Of a stretch of DNA of 5,373 nt, positions 4,382 through 5,373 are shown in pieces. This DNA comes from an uncultured Helicobacteraceae bacterium. Its GTDB lineage: Bacteria; Campylobacterota; Campylobacteria; Campylobacterales; Helicobacteraceae. Positions within the stretch are counted from its first letter, which is position 1. Every line of letters begins with the position of its first letter. The stretch is taken from assembly GCA_934728205.1 (NCBI GenBank), contig CAKVEH010000095.1, forward strand, positions 1 to 5,373, written 5' to 3'. The notes beneath the pieces are model-generated. The model had not been told where the DNA came from and ran no database searches. It worked only from the letters and a program-made list of their open reading frames with translations. Position numbers and translations under genes: made by a program.

Positions 4382-5373
4382 TACTTGCCAGCGAGGCGAA
4401 ATTCCTTAGTAGTGCGGAGCATTTCAAACAAGCAATGCCAAGTGATATAAGCGAAGTGGCATTCATCGGTAGAAGCAATGTAGGGAAATCAAGCCTGCTT
4501 AATTTTTTACTAGGGAAAAATCTCGCAAAAAGCTCCTCTACTCCGGGCAAAACACGCCTTATCAATTTTTTTTCTCTTACATTTAAAGAGCAAGATAATC
4601 CAAATCTCTCTCTTACTTTGCGCTTTGTTGATTTACCCGGCTTTGGGTATGCTAAAGTAAGCAAAGAAGTAAAAAAGCAATGGGAAAGCAACATTGTAGA
4701 ATTTTTGCGCACAAGGAGCTCTATCAAACTTTTTATTTTCTTGCGCGATAGCAGACACCCACATTTAGCTCAAGATGATGAAGTTTTGGAGTTTTTACAT
4801 ACTTTAAAGCGAGATGACCAAGAAATTTTAACCATTTATACAAAAGCAGATAAGCTCAATCAAAAGGAGCTTGCGTTACTCAAAGGATTCTTACTCACAA
4901 GCACTAATGTCAATAAAAAAATAGAATCTAAAATCACAAGTGCTCAAGTTTTGCGAAAAATTATTTGGCAAAAGGTATTAGGTATCACGGAGCAAGCACC
5001 AACTTCACATCTCACAACCAAAACTCCACGCACCCACACACCACCTCCCACCTCATCGATTCGATTTAACATCGAGCGACCAAGCCTTAGTGATATTCCA
5101 CAAATGCGTAAATTAGTGCAAAGTGAAGTGCAAAAGGGCGTAATCTTAGAGCGGAGTGAAGATGAAATAGCAAACGCTATCCGCTCTTATCACATTATCC
5201 GCGCGAATGGAATCAAGCAAGCACACACACAGCAAAAGAATAAAAACCTCAAACACAATGATATTGTTGGCTTTTGCTCACTTTATATCTACTCAAACAC
5301 ACTAGGAGAACTTCGCTCGCTTATTGTCGATGAAAACTATCGCAATCTTGGCATAGCAAGCGCGCTTATAGAT
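4378..5373 (+). CDS. engB: EngB (YihA/YsxC) ribosome-assembly GTPase fused to a GNAT N-acetyltransferase domain (C-terminus outside window)
   Basis: A single frame from ATG 4378 is open to the window end (332 codons). Residues 1-203 are EngB: G1 GRSNVGKS (31-38), the G2 region STPGKTRLINFF (54-65), G3 DLPGFGYA (85-92), LRDSRHP (122-128), G4 TKAD (155-158) and a G5-like TS (174-175). EngB GTPases are essential for large-ribosomal-subunit assembly in many bacteria and normally end near 200 residues. Here a Pro/Thr-rich linker (about 206-227) leads to IERPSLSDIPQMRKLV and a GNAT fold whose motif A ends VDENYRNLGIASALI (317-331), with R322-N-L-G325-I-A327 as the acetyl-CoA loop. A Lys/Gln/Asn-rich insert (about 281-295) interrupts the GNAT part. 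The GNAT half resembles short N-acetylglutamate synthases. No start codon or ribosome-binding site lies near the junction, so a true fusion is likely. AAGGA (4364-4368) is the ribosome-binding site. Confidence 0.93.
   Translation, partial: MILASEAKFLSSAEHFKQAMPSDISEVAFIGRSNVGKSSLLNFLLGKNLAKSSSTPGKTRLINFFSLTFKEQDNPNLSLTLRFVDLPGFGYAKVSKEVKKQWESNIVEFLRTRSSIKLFIFLRDSRHPHLAQDDEVLEFLHTLKRDDQEILTIYTKADKLNQKELALLKGFLLTSTNVNKKIESKITSAQVLRKIIWQKVLGITEQAPTSHLTTKTPRTHTPPPTSSIRFNIERPSLSDIPQMRKLVQSEVQKGVILERSEDEIANAIRSYHIIRANGIKQAHTQQKNKNLKHNDIVGFCSLYIYSNTLGELRSLIVDENYRNLGIASALID

Noticed and set aside
4344..4727. 127-residue leftward frame opposite engB
   Set aside because: It is the antisense of the EngB P-loop and DLPG region, which is clearly coding on the other strand.
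4981..5070. Separate start for the GNAT domain as an independent gene
   Set aside because: There is no ATG, GTG or TTG with a ribosome-binding site in the linker. The first internal ATG (5104) already lies inside the GNAT fold.

Overview
The window is AT-rich, tightly packed bacterial DNA that looks like a Campylobacterota (epsilonproteobacterial) chromosome, most probably an enterohepatic-type Helicobacter. The basis is the gene order flhX-ribE-tatD-mltD-lptA-engB, which from memory resembles the H. pylori and Campylobacter order, plus an adjacent dba-dsbI pair and promoters with a TGnTAnnAT-type -10 and no clear -35. No genome comparison could be run, so the genus is inferred.

Layout. Positions 1-530 are read leftward: a small two-helix membrane protein (Dba, 363-530) followed by the start of a DsbB-like thiol oxidoreductase (DsbI, 350 down to the left edge, incomplete). 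Positions 531-772 carry no gene. They hold the dba leader with two copies of a strong ribosome-binding sequence, a probable promoter, an inverted repeat and a run of ten A. Positions 773-1713, also leftward, encode riboflavin synthase (RibE) and then a short FlhB C-terminal-domain paralogue (FlhX). Positions 1714-1844 are a divergent promoter region with a perfect 9-bp inverted repeat just upstream of the tatD ribosome-binding site. From 1845 to the right edge four genes run rightward as one operon: tatD, mltD, lptA and engB. The first and last junctions are 4-base ATGA overlaps and the middle gap is 3 bases.

The rightward operon is mostly housekeeping and envelope work: a TatD-family metal-dependent nuclease, a periplasmic lytic transglycosylase with LysM domain, the periplasmic LPS-transport protein LptA and the ribosome-assembly GTPase EngB. 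The leftward operons supply disulfide chemistry at the inner membrane, riboflavin synthesis and a flagellar-export-related protein.

The most unusual item is the last gene. The EngB reading frame does not stop after the GTPase domain but runs through a Pro/Thr-rich linker into a GNAT acetyltransferase domain resembling short N-acetylglutamate synthases, and it is still open at the window end. Second, the rlpA-kdsC-lptC block that I recall between mltD and lptA in related genomes is absent. No mobile element, CRISPR array, tRNA or rRNA was seen.
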